From Hymenobacter wooponensis (GTDB lineage: Bacteria; Bacteroidota; Bacteroidia; Cytophagales; Hymenobacteraceae), in assembly GCF_004745865.1 (NCBI RefSeq), contig NZ_SRKZ01000005.1, forward strand, positions 186,001 to 250,000: a stretch of DNA of 64,000 nt. Direction: 5' to 3'. Made by a program: the position numbers and the translations under genes. This document shows, piece by piece, positions 8,638 through 17,719 of this stretch. The notes under the pieces were generated by a model. It had not been told where the DNA came from and did not search any database. It saw nothing but the letters and a program-made list of their open reading frames with translations. Numbering within the stretch: position 1 is the stretch's first letter; every line of letters starts with the position of its first letter.

Positions 8638-9504
8638 ATGAGCTACATCAAAGCCGGCACCGACGTCAACGGCAACGACGTAAAACTGCACTATATCGAC
8701 CAAGGCCAAGGCAACCCCATCGTGCTGATTCACGGCTGGCCTGCCTCCTACGAGATGTGGGAATACCAACTGGCCGAACTGCCCAAGCACGGGCACCGCG
8801 TAGTGGCCTACACCCGCCGGGGCTTTGGCAACTCCTCCAAAACCTGGGAGGGCAACGATTACGACACGCTAGCCGACGATCTGAAAGCCGTGCTTGACAC
8901 CTTGGACCTGCAGAACGTGACGCTAGTTGGCTTCTCGATGGGCGGCGGTGAAGTAGCTCGCTACATGAGCCGCCACGGCGGGGCCCGCGTGAGCAAAGTA
9001 GCTTTCGTTTCAGCCGTAACGCCCTTCCTGCTCAAAACCGACAACAACCCCGACGGTGCCGACAAAGACGTATTCGACAAAATGGTTGAAGGCATCAATA
9101 AAGACCGCTTCGACTTTCTGCAAAGCTTTGGCAAGCAGTTCTTCGGAGTAGGTGTTATCAGCCACCCCGTAAGTCAGGCCACTCTCGACTGGATGCAGTC
9201 GATCTGCCAGTTGGCTTCGCCCCGCGCCATGGAGCAGGACGTGTACGCCTTTGCCGCCACCGACTTCCGTCAGGACTTGGGCGCCATTCAGGTACCCACG
9301 CTGGTGATTCATGGCAGCAGCGACGATACTGTACCGGCTAAAGTGAGCGGTGAGCGTATGACGCAGTATGTACCGCACGCGCAGTACGTAGAATACAGCG
9401 GCGCCCCGCACGGCCTGTTCATCACGGAGAAAGACCGCCTCAACCAAGACCTGCTAGCCTTTGCGGGCGGCGGATCGGCGCAGCAAACTACCGACCGTTA
9501 CTAA
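8638..9504 (+). CDS. Alpha/beta hydrolase, non-haem chloroperoxidase/arylesterase-like
   Basis: This soluble 288-residue alpha/beta hydrolase has a complete catalytic triad. The nucleophile is S100 in GFSMGG, the acid is D229 in HGSSDDTVP and the base is H258 in GAPHGL. The oxyanion loop is HGW at 32-34. The overall pattern, including the ARYMSRHG segment after the nucleophile and the compact cap, matches cofactor-free haloperoxidases and arylesterases. Family members hydrolyse small esters and can make peracids in vitro; the real substrate is unknown. It is monocistronic, ending at a strong bidirectional terminator. Confidence 0.88.
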   Translation: MSYIKAGTDVNGNDVKLHYIDQGQGNPIVLIHGWPASYEMWEYQLAELPKHGHRVVAYTRRGFGNSSKTWEGNDYDTLADDLKAVLDTLDLQNVTLVGFSMGGGEVARYMSRHGGARVSKVAFVSAVTPFLLKTDNNPDGADKDVFDKMVEGINKDRFDFLQSFGKQFFGVGVISHPVSQATLDWMQSICQLASPRAMEQDVYAFAATDFRQDLGAIQVPTLVIHGSSDDTVPAKVSGERMTQYVPHAQYVEYSGAPHGLFITEKDRLNQDLLAFAGGGSAQQTTDRY

Positions 9505-9527
9505 GCAGCCGGCTTAGCATCGCATAC

Positions 9528-9563
9528 AAAAGCACCACTGGCCTAGGCCAGTGGTGCTTTTTG
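9528..9563. terminator. Bidirectional terminator with GGCCTAGGCC at its apex
   Basis: The sequence is a perfect palindrome with 17-base arms (9528-9544 and 9545-9561), an A-run before it and a T-run after it. The centre is GGCCTAGGCC (9540-9549), so the actual loop must open a few of these bases. It most likely ends the hydrolase transcript. Confidence 0.85.
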
Positions 9564-9573
9564 TGAACATAAA

Positions 9574-9604
9574 AAAACCGACCAGCCCGGAGGCGGTCGG
9601 TTTT
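9574..9604 (-). terminator. Terminator of the HNH nuclease gene
   Basis: The stem AAAACCGACC/GGTCGGTTTT encloses an 11-base loop that contains its own GCC/GGC pair. On the minus strand it is followed by a run of T. The HNH stop codon (9605-9603) overlaps the first bases of the stem. Confidence 0.8.
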
Positions 9605-10094
9605 AGTGAAGATAGGCGTGCCAGTTTTGGTCGAGGGTACCGGCACTGAGCTTGAGAAATCCGGTAAGGGTAGGTTTTTTGGGTTGCTGCCGAATGGTGA
9701 GCCCGGCTTCTTGCGGGGTCCGATGGCCTTTGGCATGATTGCACCTGGAGCAAGCCGTGAGCAAGTTGCTCCAACTGGAGTCGCCGCCCCTACTCCTGGG
9801 CAACACGTGGTCCAGGGTGAGGTTCTTGGTCGAGCCGCAGTATTGGCACTCAAAATGGTCCCGCTTCATGATGTTGTGGCGGCTCAGGGCAATGCCTTTG
9901 TAGGGCACGCGTACATACCGCTGCAACCGGATAATGCTGGGCTTGGGGAAAGCAGTGCTTACCGTACGCATTACACCATCTGACTTGGCAATCAACTCCG
10001 CTTTTTCCAAAAACAGAAGCACGAATGCTTTCTGTACACTACACAGCGTTATGGCGGTGTAGTCGCCGTTTAACACGAGCACTTTTTGATCCAT
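9603..10094 (-). CDS. HNH endonuclease
   Basis: This 163-residue soluble protein has a C-terminal HNH nuclease fold. The zinc-type cysteine pairs are C83/C86 and C115/C118, the catalytic-site pair is D95-H96 in LTLDHVLPRSRGG, and N110 is the central Asn. An N-terminal half of about 75 residues precedes it, starting with the motif KVLVLNGDYTAI. That two-part architecture is common as a stand-alone chromosomal gene in Bacteroidota. The biological target is unknown. There is no adjoining methylase, restriction subunit or phage gene, so it is not obviously a defence or mobile nuclease here. The ATG at 10094 is the only reasonable start. Confidence 0.88.
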   Translation of the reverse strand: MDQKVLVLNGDYTAITLCSVQKAFVLLFLEKAELIAKSDGVMRTVSTAFPKPSIIRLQRYVRVPYKGIALSRHNIMKRDHFECQYCGSTKNLTLDHVLPRSRGGDSSWSNLLTACSRCNHAKGHRTPQEAGLTIRQQPKKPTLTGFLKLSAGTLDQNWHAYLH

Positions 10095-10150
10095 ATGCGC
10101 TAAAGAAAAAGAATCTGGCCTGCCAGAAAGCTAGATGATTCTTAGCGCAT
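10095..10150. repeat. Inverted repeat upstream of the HNH gene
   Basis: ATGCGCTAA (10095-10103) and TTAGCGCAT (10142-10150) are perfect 9-bp inverted copies separated by 38 bp. They begin right at the HNH start codon. They could be an operator or an mRNA leader structure; nothing distinguishes these. Confidence 0.4.
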
Positions 10151-10229
10151 TAACAAGTGCTAGCAGTGGTTGGTTGCTACTAATTGTGCTGATTATTTGT
10201 CGTTGGGTTATTCTAATAAAAATAGCTCG

Positions 10230-11036
10230 TCAATCATCAGACAAGACACGCTTGATGAGGCGTAGCTTGTGGGAGTACTTCTTACGGTCGCGGTTGTAAA
10301 TGCCGTTGTGGTCGAGGGGGTCAATGCGAACCTCGCCGCTAGCGTGCAAAATCTGCTGATCTTCCAGCAGCACTCCCACGTGAATAATTCGCCCCTCGGC
10401 ATTATCGAAGAAGGCAAGGTCGCCGGGGCGGGTTTGAGCTACAAAGTGCACTACCTGGCCTATGTTGATCTGCTGGTGGGCATCGCGCGGGAGCTGCACC
10501 CCAATCAGGCCATAGAGCTGCTGCATGAGGCCTGAGCAATCAACCCCGAACATGGTTTTGCCGCCCCACAGGTAGGGTGATTTCAGAAACGTAAGGGCCA
10601 TTTTCTGGAGCAGACGCAGACGCTGATCGGCGGGACCGTGGGGGCCGTGGCCATTCTGGGGGTTGGTGGCAGCACCGTTGTAGAACATCTGCTGATCCCC
10701 GATGCGCAGAGTCATGCCATCAAAAAAGGGCAGACGCGCGCCCAGGCTCACTGGAATTCGTGTTTTGGTGTCACTTACCATTTGCACCACATCCAGAGTC
10801 CGAGGGTGGTCCTGAGCAAGCCAGGCCTGCAGGTACTCGGGCGTAACAGGCGTGTGCTGCTTGAAGTCAATCCAGCCGACGTACTGATCGGCGGCGCTGC
10901 GCACCTGGCACCAGTTGCCTTGCACCAACAAGATGGAATAGCACTCCCCGAAAATGAGCTGCGTAACAATTTCGGCCTTATCAGAAGGCTCGGCGCGTAC
11001 CGGCACGACGCTCAGGGCGCAGATTCCGTGATCCAA
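10230..11036 (-). CDS. NlpC/P60 (C40) peptidase with N-terminal SH3 domain
   Basis: This 268-residue predicted cell-wall peptidase would cut peptide stems of peptidoglycan, typically next to D-iso-Glu. An SH3b-like region (about 1-60, and possibly a second at 90-120) precedes the catalytic domain. The triad is C167 (GVDCSG), H219 (RIIHVGV) and H231 (LHASG). PYLWGGK at 154-160 is the usual entry to the domain. The start is a TTG at 11036, since the family pattern begins exactly there and no ATG is available nearby. No signal peptide is visible, which is odd for a wall enzyme; it may act on recycled muropeptides in the cytoplasm. It lies downstream of smpB. Confidence 0.88.
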   Translation of the reverse strand: MDHGICALSVVPVRAEPSDKAEIVTQLIFGECYSILLVQGNWCQVRSAADQYVGWIDFKQHTPVTPEYLQAWLAQDHPRTLDVVQMVSDTKTRIPVSLGARLPFFDGMTLRIGDQQMFYNGAATNPQNGHGPHGPADQRLRLLQKMALTFLKSPYLWGGKTMFGVDCSGLMQQLYGLIGVQLPRDAHQQINIGQVVHFVAQTRPGDLAFFDNAEGRIIHVGVLLEDQQILHASGEVRIDPLDHNGIYNRDRKKYSHKLRLIKRVLSDD

Positions 11037-11046
11037 AGGTGAAGCT

Positions 11047-11176
11047 GTGAAATGGTGAAGTGGTGTAGCTAACTGCTGTTTCGCCTATTAATTCAGCAAA
11101 AACTCACGAAACAGAGGGCTACCGGGCGAAATTCCTGCTTTAATCTGAGCCTACCAAGCTCCCTTCACAATTTCAC
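11047..11176. repeat. GTGAA-type inverted repeat between smpB and the NlpC/P60 gene
   Basis: GTGAAATGGTGAAG (11047-11060) and CTTCACAATTTCAC (11163-11176) are inverted copies with one mismatch, about 100 bp apart. Further GTGAA/TTCAC units flank them. The same type of sequence separates tamB from ftsX. The element probably forms a transcribed hairpin. Confidence 0.55.
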
Positions 11177-11199
11177 TATCTCACAAGTTCACAACTTGT

Positions 11200-11673
11200 T
11201 TAGTACTCCTTGGCGCGGTCCATTTCGCGCCGCTGGTCTTTGGCTTTAATGTCTTCGCGCTTGTCGAAGAGTTTCTTGCCTTTTGCCAGGGCTATTTCCA
11301 GCTTCGCAAAACCACGCTCGTTCACGAACATGCGCAGCGGAATGATAGTGAGGCCTTGCTCCTGATTTTTGTTAGCTAGCTGCTTTAGTTCACGCTTGTT
11401 GAGCAGGAGCTTCCGGGCGCGCATGGGCTCGTGGTTGTTGTACGTACCCTCGGTGTATTTGGCAATGGTGACGTTGTGCACCCACAGGCTGCCATCGGTA
11501 TGAAAGGAGCAGAAACCGTCCTGGATTTGCACGCTGCCCTCGCGGATGCTTTTGATTTCGGTGCCCTGCAGCATAATGCCGGCATCGTACTTCACGATGA
11601 AGGCATATTCGTGGCTGGCGCGGCGGTTGAGAATGTTAACGCGCTTAGGAGTATCGTCTTTTTGTTTGGCCAT
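11200..11673 (-). CDS. smpB: SsrA-binding protein SmpB
   Basis: SmpB binds tmRNA and brings it to stalled ribosomes for trans-translation. The 157-residue length, the opening beta-barrel segment (NRRASHEYAFI..., EAGI-type region MLQGTEIKSIREG), the LLLNKREL helix and the basic C-terminal tail (KAKDQRREMDRAKEY) are all typical. The tail enters the mRNA channel on the ribosome. The ATG at 11673 gives the expected N-terminus. No tmRNA gene was recognised in this window. The NlpC/P60 gene lies downstream on the same strand across a repeat-filled spacer. Confidence 0.96.
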   Translation of the reverse strand: MAKQKDDTPKRVNILNRRASHEYAFIVKYDAGIMLQGTEIKSIREGSVQIQDGFCSFHTDGSLWVHNVTIAKYTEGTYNNHEPMRARKLLLNKRELKQLANKNQEQGLTIIPLRMFVNERGFAKLEIALAKGKKLFDKREDIKAKDQRREMDRAKEY

Positions 11674-11767
11674 GAGAAAGTAGCCGCAGGAAAGGCGGCG
11701 TAAGCAAGGTTCGCAAATGCGGGCGGCAAGGTTGCGAATAATTCGGGAGAAGGGGTGAAAGAGTAGC

Positions 11768-12778
11768 CTAGGCCAGCTTCAAGCGCGGGTCGGAGCTGAC
11801 AAGCTGATCAGCAAAGTCACCGGCCTCATACTGGAAATGGGCCGTCATGGCTACCATACCGGCATTATCGGTGCAGAACTGGAAAGCAGGAATGAATACC
11901 TGCCAACCCTGGGCCACGGCTTCGTCCTGCAGGGCTTGGCGTAGGCCACTATTGGCGGCCACGCCCCCGGCCAGAGCTATTTGTGTGAGGCCATTATCGG
12001 CCGCGGCACGGCGTAGTTGGCGCAACAGCGTTTGGATGATAGTGTACTGGATGCTGGCGCACAGGTCCTTAAGATTCTCCTGAATGAAGTTGGGGTTCTG
12101 GGCAGTTTCCTTCTTCAGAAAATAGAGCACCGAAGTTTTGAGGCCGCTGAAGCTGAAGTCGTAACCGGGCATGGCGCCCACCGGGAAAGGGAAGCGCGTG
12201 GGGTTTCCCTCGCGGGCCAACTTATCCAGGTGGGGGCCGCCGGGGTACGGCAGGCCTAGTAGCTTCGCCGTTTTATCGAAGGCTTCGCCGGCGGCATCGT
12301 CAATGGTTTGGCCGATGATTTCCATATCCATTGCGCTGCGCACCACTACCAATTGGGTGTGGCCCCCGCTCACGGTGAGACAGAGGAAGGGGAAGACTGG
12401 CCTAGGCTCTTCAATAAAGTGAGCCAGAATATGCGCCCGCATGTGGTTCACCGCAATCAGGGGTTTGCCCAGGGCCAGCGCCAGGGTTTTGGCAAACATG
12501 CCGCCTACTAATAAGGAGCCGAGCAGGCCCGGCCCTTGGGTAAACGCCACGGCATCAAGATCTGCTTTTTCAATACCAGCCTTTTGCAAGGCGGCATTCA
12601 CCACCGGAATTAGGTGCTGCTGGTGGGCGCGCGAGGCCAGCTCGGGCACTACGCCGCCATACTGCTCGTGCACTTGCTGAGTGGCCACCACATTGGAGCG
12701 GATTTCGCCATTCACCATGACGGCCGCCGAGGTATCGTCGCAGGAAGATTCAATGGCCAGGATAACGGGGTGCTGCAT
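11768..12778 (-). CDS. tsaD: tRNA N6-adenosine threonylcarbamoyltransferase TsaD
   Basis: TsaD transfers the threonylcarbamoyl group to A37 of tRNAs that read ANN codons, working with TsaB, TsaC and TsaE, none of which is present here. The 336-residue protein has the ASKHA-type ATPase fold opening with ILAIESSCDDTSAA. Metal ligands H112 and H116 lie in NHMRAHILAH, and the GGVAANSGLR segment near the C-terminus completes the family pattern. The family consensus NHMxGH is NHMRAH here, a small change in a conserved loop. The last codon and stop (GCC TAG) fall within a GGCCTAGGC motif. Translation starts at the ATG at 12778. Confidence 0.96.
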   Translation of the reverse strand: MQHPVILAIESSCDDTSAAVMVNGEIRSNVVATQQVHEQYGGVVPELASRAHQQHLIPVVNAALQKAGIEKADLDAVAFTQGPGLLGSLLVGGMFAKTLALALGKPLIAVNHMRAHILAHFIEEPRPVFPFLCLTVSGGHTQLVVVRSAMDMEIIGQTIDDAAGEAFDKTAKLLGLPYPGGPHLDKLAREGNPTRFPFPVGAMPGYDFSFSGLKTSVLYFLKKETAQNPNFIQENLKDLCASIQYTIIQTLLRQLRRAAADNGLTQIALAGGVAANSGLRQALQDEAVAQGWQVFIPAFQFCTDNAGMVAMTAHFQYEAGDFADQLVSSDPRLKLA

Positions 12779-13012
12779 AGAAGTGCGGGAAGAATAAAAA
12801 GATGAGAGTGGCCTAGAACTAGCGTCTCCTCATCTTCTAAGGTAGGAAAGTAGTTTTCTAGCATTTTAACACCAGAAAACTGCTAGCTTGTTCGGCAAAG
12901 GTCGGGCAAAATGCTAAACCTTACTGCTCCGGCGTTGTCAAAGCTCAACCCCAAAGCGTTGCTGCGCGTTTCTTGCCGTGCGTAGGCCAGGCAACGGTCG
13001 GGGGTAACCCTG

Positions 13013-13020
13013 TATCTTTG
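13013..13020 (+). promoter_or_regulatory. Likely -7 box of tamB
   Basis: TATCTTTG is a full match to the TAnnTTTG -7 box. It ends 29 bp before the proposed tamB start. No TTTG is found at the -33 distance. The divergent tsaD gene starts about 235 bp to the left. Confidence 0.5.
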
Positions 13021-13049
13021 CTCCGGCTGGCCCTCTGCCTCTCCCCTAT

Positions 13050-16000
13050 TTGCTGCCCGTGCCCCGCTTTATAACCGTCATCCTTAAGGTCCTGTTTGCG
13101 CTGCTACTTTTAGTAGTGCTGGCCGTAGTGGGTGTGCTAGTAGCGTTACGGGTGCCCAGCGTGCAAACCAACCTAGCCCAGCGGGCGGCGGCTATGCTTA
13201 CAGATAAGCTAGGCCAGAAGGTGCTGGTAGGCCGGGTTGATGTGCGCCCCTTCTCGCGGGTGCTACTAGAGGGTGTGCAGGTGCTGGACCGCCGCGGCAA
13301 CGAGCTGTTCAATATTGGTCGGGCCGATGCCGACATCCGTCTGTTTTCCGTCTTCGACCCCTCCCACCTGCACGTGGGTAAGCTCACGCTGGAGGAGCCG
13401 CGCTTCAACCTGGTTACCTACCAGAACAGCCCCGACACCACTAACCTGACACAGTTTATTACGGCCGTGAAGCGGCTCATTGGCCCTTCCGATACTACTA
13501 AAGTCAGCAAGCCCTTCGACTTTAAAATCGAATCGATAGGCCTACGCAACGGCCGGTTTGTGCTGGACCGCCAGAATGTGCCGCGCATTCCGGAATACGG
13601 CCGTACCATGGACTACGCTCACATGCGCCTCGACAGCATCTATGCCGATGCCGACCAGCTGTGGATTAAGGGCGACACTATTCACGCCAATATTCAGGGC
13701 CTGCGGACGGTGGACACGCCTTCCGGCACCCGCTTGCGGGAGCTGACCTCGAACATGACGTATGGCGACAAGTTCTGGGAGTTTGATAAGCTGATGCTGC
13801 GAGTGCAGAACAGCCAGCTCAGCAACTATATCCGCTTCGAATACGAGCACTTTCTCAACTTCACCGACTTCAACGACTCGGTAAAAGTCATTGCCCGGCT
13901 GCAGCCCTCGCGGGTGTACTCCGACGACATTGCCAAGTTTGCGCCCCAGCCCTTCGTGCGCGACCTCAAGGAAACCGTGCTGATTTCGGGTGAGGCCAAG
14001 GGCTATGTGCGCAACTTCACCACCAAAAATCTGGATGTAACCTACGGCAAAAACAGCCGAGTGAAAGGCGACATTAACGTGGAAGGGTTGCCCAACTTCA
14101 GGGAAAGCTTCGTGGAGATGCGCCTGCAACCCTCAGTGGTAGATGGGCGCGACATCCGGCGCTACATCCCCGCGTCGGGTTGGCCCTACGTGCAGCGCCT
14201 GGGCGTGGTGAAGCTGAAAGGACAGTTCCTGGGCTTCTACAACGACTTTGTAGCCAACGGCTCCTTCCAAACGGCGCTGGGCTCGGTGGTATCCGACGTC
14301 AATCTCAAGTTCAAGGACGACCCGCGCTACTCCAGCTACGAGGGCCAGGTGCGCACTACTGGCTTCCAGCTAGGCCGGCTGCTGGGTGATGAGCGCACGG
14401 TGCGCGATGTGACCTTCAGCGGCAAGGTAGAAGGCGTGGGCTTTGTGCCGGCCACAGCCCGCGTAACGGCCAACGCCACAGTGCAGAGCATCTGGCTGAA
14501 TGGGTACCGCTACCGCAACATCACTACCAATGGCCGCTTCAGCCGGGAGTCGTTTACGGGTAAGATTGCCGCCAACGACCCCAACCTGCAGTTTGATGCC
14601 GATGGCACCATTGACCTCAATAAGAAGGAACAAGCGTTTGACCTGCGTGCCCGGGTACGTCGAGCCAGCTTGAAAGCGCTAGGCCTCACTCAGCAAAACG
14701 TGATTGTGGCCACCACGGCCGATGTGAAGTTCCGGGGCCTGCGCCTAGATGAACTGCTAGGCTACGCCCGGCTGCGCAACTCGCGCCTGACCTACAATGG
14801 GCGCACGGTACCCGTTGACACGCTGGACTTGGTCAGCCAGTACGGCAATGGCCAGCGCCGGCTCAACGTGCGCTCCGAGGTTCTCAACCTGAACTTGGCT
14901 GGCAACTTCACGCCCTCTACCGTCATCCGCGACGTATCAACTCTGCTCACGGAATACCGGCTGAATTTCGAGAGCAACGACGCCGTTATTGCTGATTATT
15001 ACCGCCGCAAGCGCCAGCAGACGCTACCTGACTATCAGATTGCCCTGAACCTGTATTTGAAGAAGCCAAACCCGGTGCTGCATGTGTTCATGCCGCAGCT
15101 TACGGTATCGGACTCTACGGTGATAGATGGCTCCTTCCGCAACGGTCAGACCTCTATTTTTCAGCTGGGAGGCCACGTAAATGAGGTGCGCTACGACAGT
15201 GTGCAACTCGTTAACAACGACTTTGAATTCAATACCTCCAAGCTTCCTTACCAGCCCGAAATCCTGGCTCAGGCCAACGTAACCTCGGTGCGGCAGCGGG
15301 TACCTGGCCTAGGAGCTACTGAGAAGTTCTACGTGGAAGGCGTGTGGGACCAGGAGAAAATCAACTTTGCCACCTCGTTGGCCCAAACGGGCACCACCAA
15401 CCGCGCCCAGATTAACGGGGCATTAGTGTTCCTAGACGACGCCGTGCGCGTAGTGTTCCGGCGCTCGGGAGTAAACGTGCTGGGCAAGGAATGGGCCATT
15501 GCGCCCGACAACTCCCTGGTTATCTCAGGCGGTGGCAAGGAGTTCGATTTTCAGAACCTAACACTTAGCAATGGCAACCAAAGCATAAGTGCTCAAGGCT
15601 TTATCTCGCAGAATGCAAACAAGCCGCTGGCTCTTACCGTGAAGGACTTCGAGCTATCGACTCTGAACGGCCTTACCGGGCAGGAGAAGTTTGCGGGGCG
15701 CGTAAATGCGCTGGGCACCATTAGTGGCGTGTACGACCAACTCGTTATTAACTCTACCCTCTCGGTTGACTCCCTGAAGATGGATGAGGTGCTGATTGGC
15801 AACGTGAAGGGCCGCGGCGATTGGGACAACCGCGCCAGCCGCCTGGCCGTGAACCTCGATGTAGAGCGCGACCAGCAGCGTGTGGTGCAGGTAACCGGTA
15901 CTTTCGCACCCGGCGAGGCAGAGCAACAGCTTAACCTGACGGGCACCCTGGCTAATGCCCCAGTAAAGCTGGCTCAACCCTTCCTGCACACGCTGTTCCG

Positions 16001-17630
16001 CGACCTGGGCGGTACCGCTCTAGGCACGTTACGCCTCACCGGGCGGCTCAATGCGCCCGTGCTCACGGGCAATATTGATGTAACGAACGGTCAGCTGACC
16101 TTCATTTACCTAGGCACTACTTATACCTTCTCCGATCGTATTCGCTTCCTAGAAGACCGTATTGCGTTGCAGAATATTACCGTGCGCGACCCGCAGGGCA
16201 ACACGGGCGTGGTGAATGGTAATATTTTCGAGAAGGGTTTCCAGGATATGCGCCTGGAGCTGAATGCCTCTTTCCGGAAGCTACAAGTGCTTAACACCAC
16301 CCGCAAAGACAACGAGCTCTACTTCGGGCAGGCCTACGCCACGGGTACCGCCCTGGTGCGCGGCCCGGCCGACAATCTGTTCATCAATGTAACGGCTCGG
16401 AGCGAAGCGGGCACGCGCATATCCCTGCCATTTGATAATGCGGCTAAAGCAGAGCAAGCCAGCTACATCAAGTTTGTGAACCGCAACCTACCCGACACGG
16501 CCCGCACAAAAGCCGTAGCCACCACAACCGCGCAGACGGACATTTCGGGCATCCGGTTGAACATGAACCTAGATATCACGCCCGATGCCTACCTGGAAAT
16601 GCTGCTCGACGAAAGTACCGGCGACATTATCCGGGGCTCAGGCACCGGCCAGTTGCGTTTGAACATTGATACGCGAGGCGACTTCAACATGTATGGGCAA
16701 GTGGAAATTGTGCGCGGCGCCTACAACTTTACCCTGCAAGGCCTAGTGAACAAGGAATTTGTGGTGCGCCCCGGGGGTACCATTTCCTGGAACGGCGACC
16801 CACTAGCCGGCGAAATGAACGTCACGGCCACCTACACTCAGCGTACATCACTGGCCCCTGTGCTGTCTACCAGCACCTCAGTGGTGCCTGTTACGGCCGT
16901 TATGAACCTGACGGGGCCCTTACTGCAGCCCATTATCCGGCTCAATCTGGAGTTCAATGACATTCCCTCGTCTCTGGAAGGTGACCTGGCCCCCTTCCTC
17001 TCGGCTCTGCGCAATGATGAGCAGGAGCTGAACCGGCAGGTGTTTAGCTTGGTAGTGTTCCGTCAGCTTACGCCCATAGGTTCCTTGGCCGTCACTCGGC
17101 TGCAGGGCGAGAACAACGCCATTGGTAATAGCCTAGGCCAGATCATCTCTACCCAGCTAGGCCTCTTGACTTCTCAGATTGACCCTAATCTGGAAATTAG
17201 CTTTAACCTGAACGGCCTGACCTCAGAGCAGCTGCAAGCCCTGCAGGTGCGCCTGAGCTACTCCTTCCTCAACGGCCGGCTGCGCGTAACCCGGGAGGGC
17301 GGCTTCGGCAACAATACGCTTCCCACGGGAGGTACCGGGGGCCAGCCGCTACCCACGGCCCAGTCGTCGCTGGTTGGTGACCTGAGCCTGGAGTACTACC
17401 TGCGGCCCGATGGCAAGTTCCGGGCAAAGCTGCGCTATGAAACCACGCCGCGTGATTTAACTACCGCCCAGATAGCCAACCAAGCCCGGGTAGGCCTCTC
17501 GCTGCTGCACACTGAGCAGTTTGACTCTATGCGCGAGCTGTTTGCCCGCAAGCGCCTACGCCGCCGCGACCAGAACGCCCGCAAGGCCCGGGAACTTCAA
17601 ATTGAGGAGGACCCTCGTACTAATATGTAA
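13050..17630 (+). CDS. tamB: Translocation/assembly module TamB family protein
   Basis: TamB-like proteins bridge inner and outer membranes as a long hydrophobic beta-groove and are tied to outer-membrane protein assembly or lipid transport. The 1526-residue product has one N-terminal membrane anchor (about 8-30) followed by hundreds of residues of repeating short beta strands. The C-terminal DUF490/TamB domain (about 1000-1500) contains GQLTFIYLGTTYTFSDRI-type strands and the closing LRPDGKFRAKLRYE segment. The start is a non-ATG codon: TTG at 13050, with GTG at 13059 almost as good. No TamA/Omp85 partner is next to it. It is followed closely by ftsX across a hairpin-forming spacer. Confidence 0.92.
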   Translation: MLPVPRFITVILKVLFALLLLVVLAVVGVLVALRVPSVQTNLAQRAAAMLTDKLGQKVLVGRVDVRPFSRVLLEGVQVLDRRGNELFNIGRADADIRLFSVFDPSHLHVGKLTLEEPRFNLVTYQNSPDTTNLTQFITAVKRLIGPSDTTKVSKPFDFKIESIGLRNGRFVLDRQNVPRIPEYGRTMDYAHMRLDSIYADADQLWIKGDTIHANIQGLRTVDTPSGTRLRELTSNMTYGDKFWEFDKLMLRVQNSQLSNYIRFEYEHFLNFTDFNDSVKVIARLQPSRVYSDDIAKFAPQPFVRDLKETVLISGEAKGYVRNFTTKNLDVTYGKNSRVKGDINVEGLPNFRESFVEMRLQPSVVDGRDIRRYIPASGWPYVQRLGVVKLKGQFLGFYNDFVANGSFQTALGSVVSDVNLKFKDDPRYSSYEGQVRTTGFQLGRLLGDERTVRDVTFSGKVEGVGFVPATARVTANATVQSIWLNGYRYRNITTNGRFSRESFTGKIAANDPNLQFDADGTIDLNKKEQAFDLRARVRRASLKALGLTQQNVIVATTADVKFRGLRLDELLGYARLRNSRLTYNGRTVPVDTLDLVSQYGNGQRRLNVRSEVLNLNLAGNFTPSTVIRDVSTLLTEYRLNFESNDAVIADYYRRKRQQTLPDYQIALNLYLKKPNPVLHVFMPQLTVSDSTVIDGSFRNGQTSIFQLGGHVNEVRYDSVQLVNNDFEFNTSKLPYQPEILAQANVTSVRQRVPGLGATEKFYVEGVWDQEKINFATSLAQTGTTNRAQINGALVFLDDAVRVVFRRSGVNVLGKEWAIAPDNSLVISGGGKEFDFQNLTLSNGNQSISAQGFISQNANKPLALTVKDFELSTLNGLTGQEKFAGRVNALGTISGVYDQLVINSTLSVDSLKMDEVLIGNVKGRGDWDNRASRLAVNLDVERDQQRVVQVTGTFAPGEAEQQLNLTGTLANAPVKLAQPFLHTLFRDLGGTALGTLRLTGRLNAPVLTGNIDVTNGQLTFIYLGTTYTFSDRIRFLEDRIALQNITVRDPQGNTGVVNGNIFEKGFQDMRLELNASFRKLQVLNTTRKDNELYFGQAYATGTALVRGPADNLFINVTARSEAGTRISLPFDNAAKAEQASYIKFVNRNLPDTARTKAVATTTAQTDISGIRLNMNLDITPDAYLEMLLDESTGDIIRGSGTGQLRLNIDTRGDFNMYGQVEIVRGAYNFTLQGLVNKEFVVRPGGTISWNGDPLAGEMNVTATYTQRTSLAPVLSTSTSVVPVTAVMNLTGPLLQPIIRLNLEFNDIPSSLEGDLAPFLSALRNDEQELNRQVFSLVVFRQLTPIGSLAVTRLQGENNAIGNSLGQIISTQLGLLTSQIDPNLEISFNLNGLTSEQLQALQVRLSYSFLNGRLRVTREGGFGNNTLPTGGTGGQPLPTAQSSLVGDLSLEYYLRPDGKFRAKLRYETTPRDLTTAQIANQARVGLSLLHTEQFDSMRELFARKRLRRRDQNARKARELQIEEDPRTNM

Positions 17631-17712
17631 GGGTGAAGTTGTGAAGAGTGAACTTGTGAACTGCTTCTTTCACAACTTTGCCCTCACAACTTCGCCCTTC
17701 ACAACTTCACCC
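17631..17712 (+). repeat. Long inverted repeat between tamB and ftsX
   Basis: GGGTGAAGTTGTGAAG (17631-17646) and CTTCACAACTTCACCC (17697-17712) are perfect 16-bp inverted copies. Additional GTGAA and TTCAC units lie between them. The structure starts right after the tamB stop and ends 7 bp before the ftsX ATG, so the mRNA would fold immediately upstream of ftsX. Confidence 0.75.
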
Positions 17713-17719
17713 TTCACCG

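Noticed and set aside
9540..9549. GGCCTAGGCC as a plain restriction-site remnant
   Set aside because: It contains CCTAGG and GGCC sites, but its recurrence in many genes and at stops needs a wider explanation than one enzyme site.
9603..10094. HNH nuclease as a sign of a mobile or restriction element
   Set aside because: No methylase, integrase, intron or phage gene is nearby, and the protein type is a common stand-alone gene in this phylum.
13542..14129. 195-codon antisense frame in tamB
   Set aside because: High-GC codon use of tamB creates it; no start context or homology pattern.
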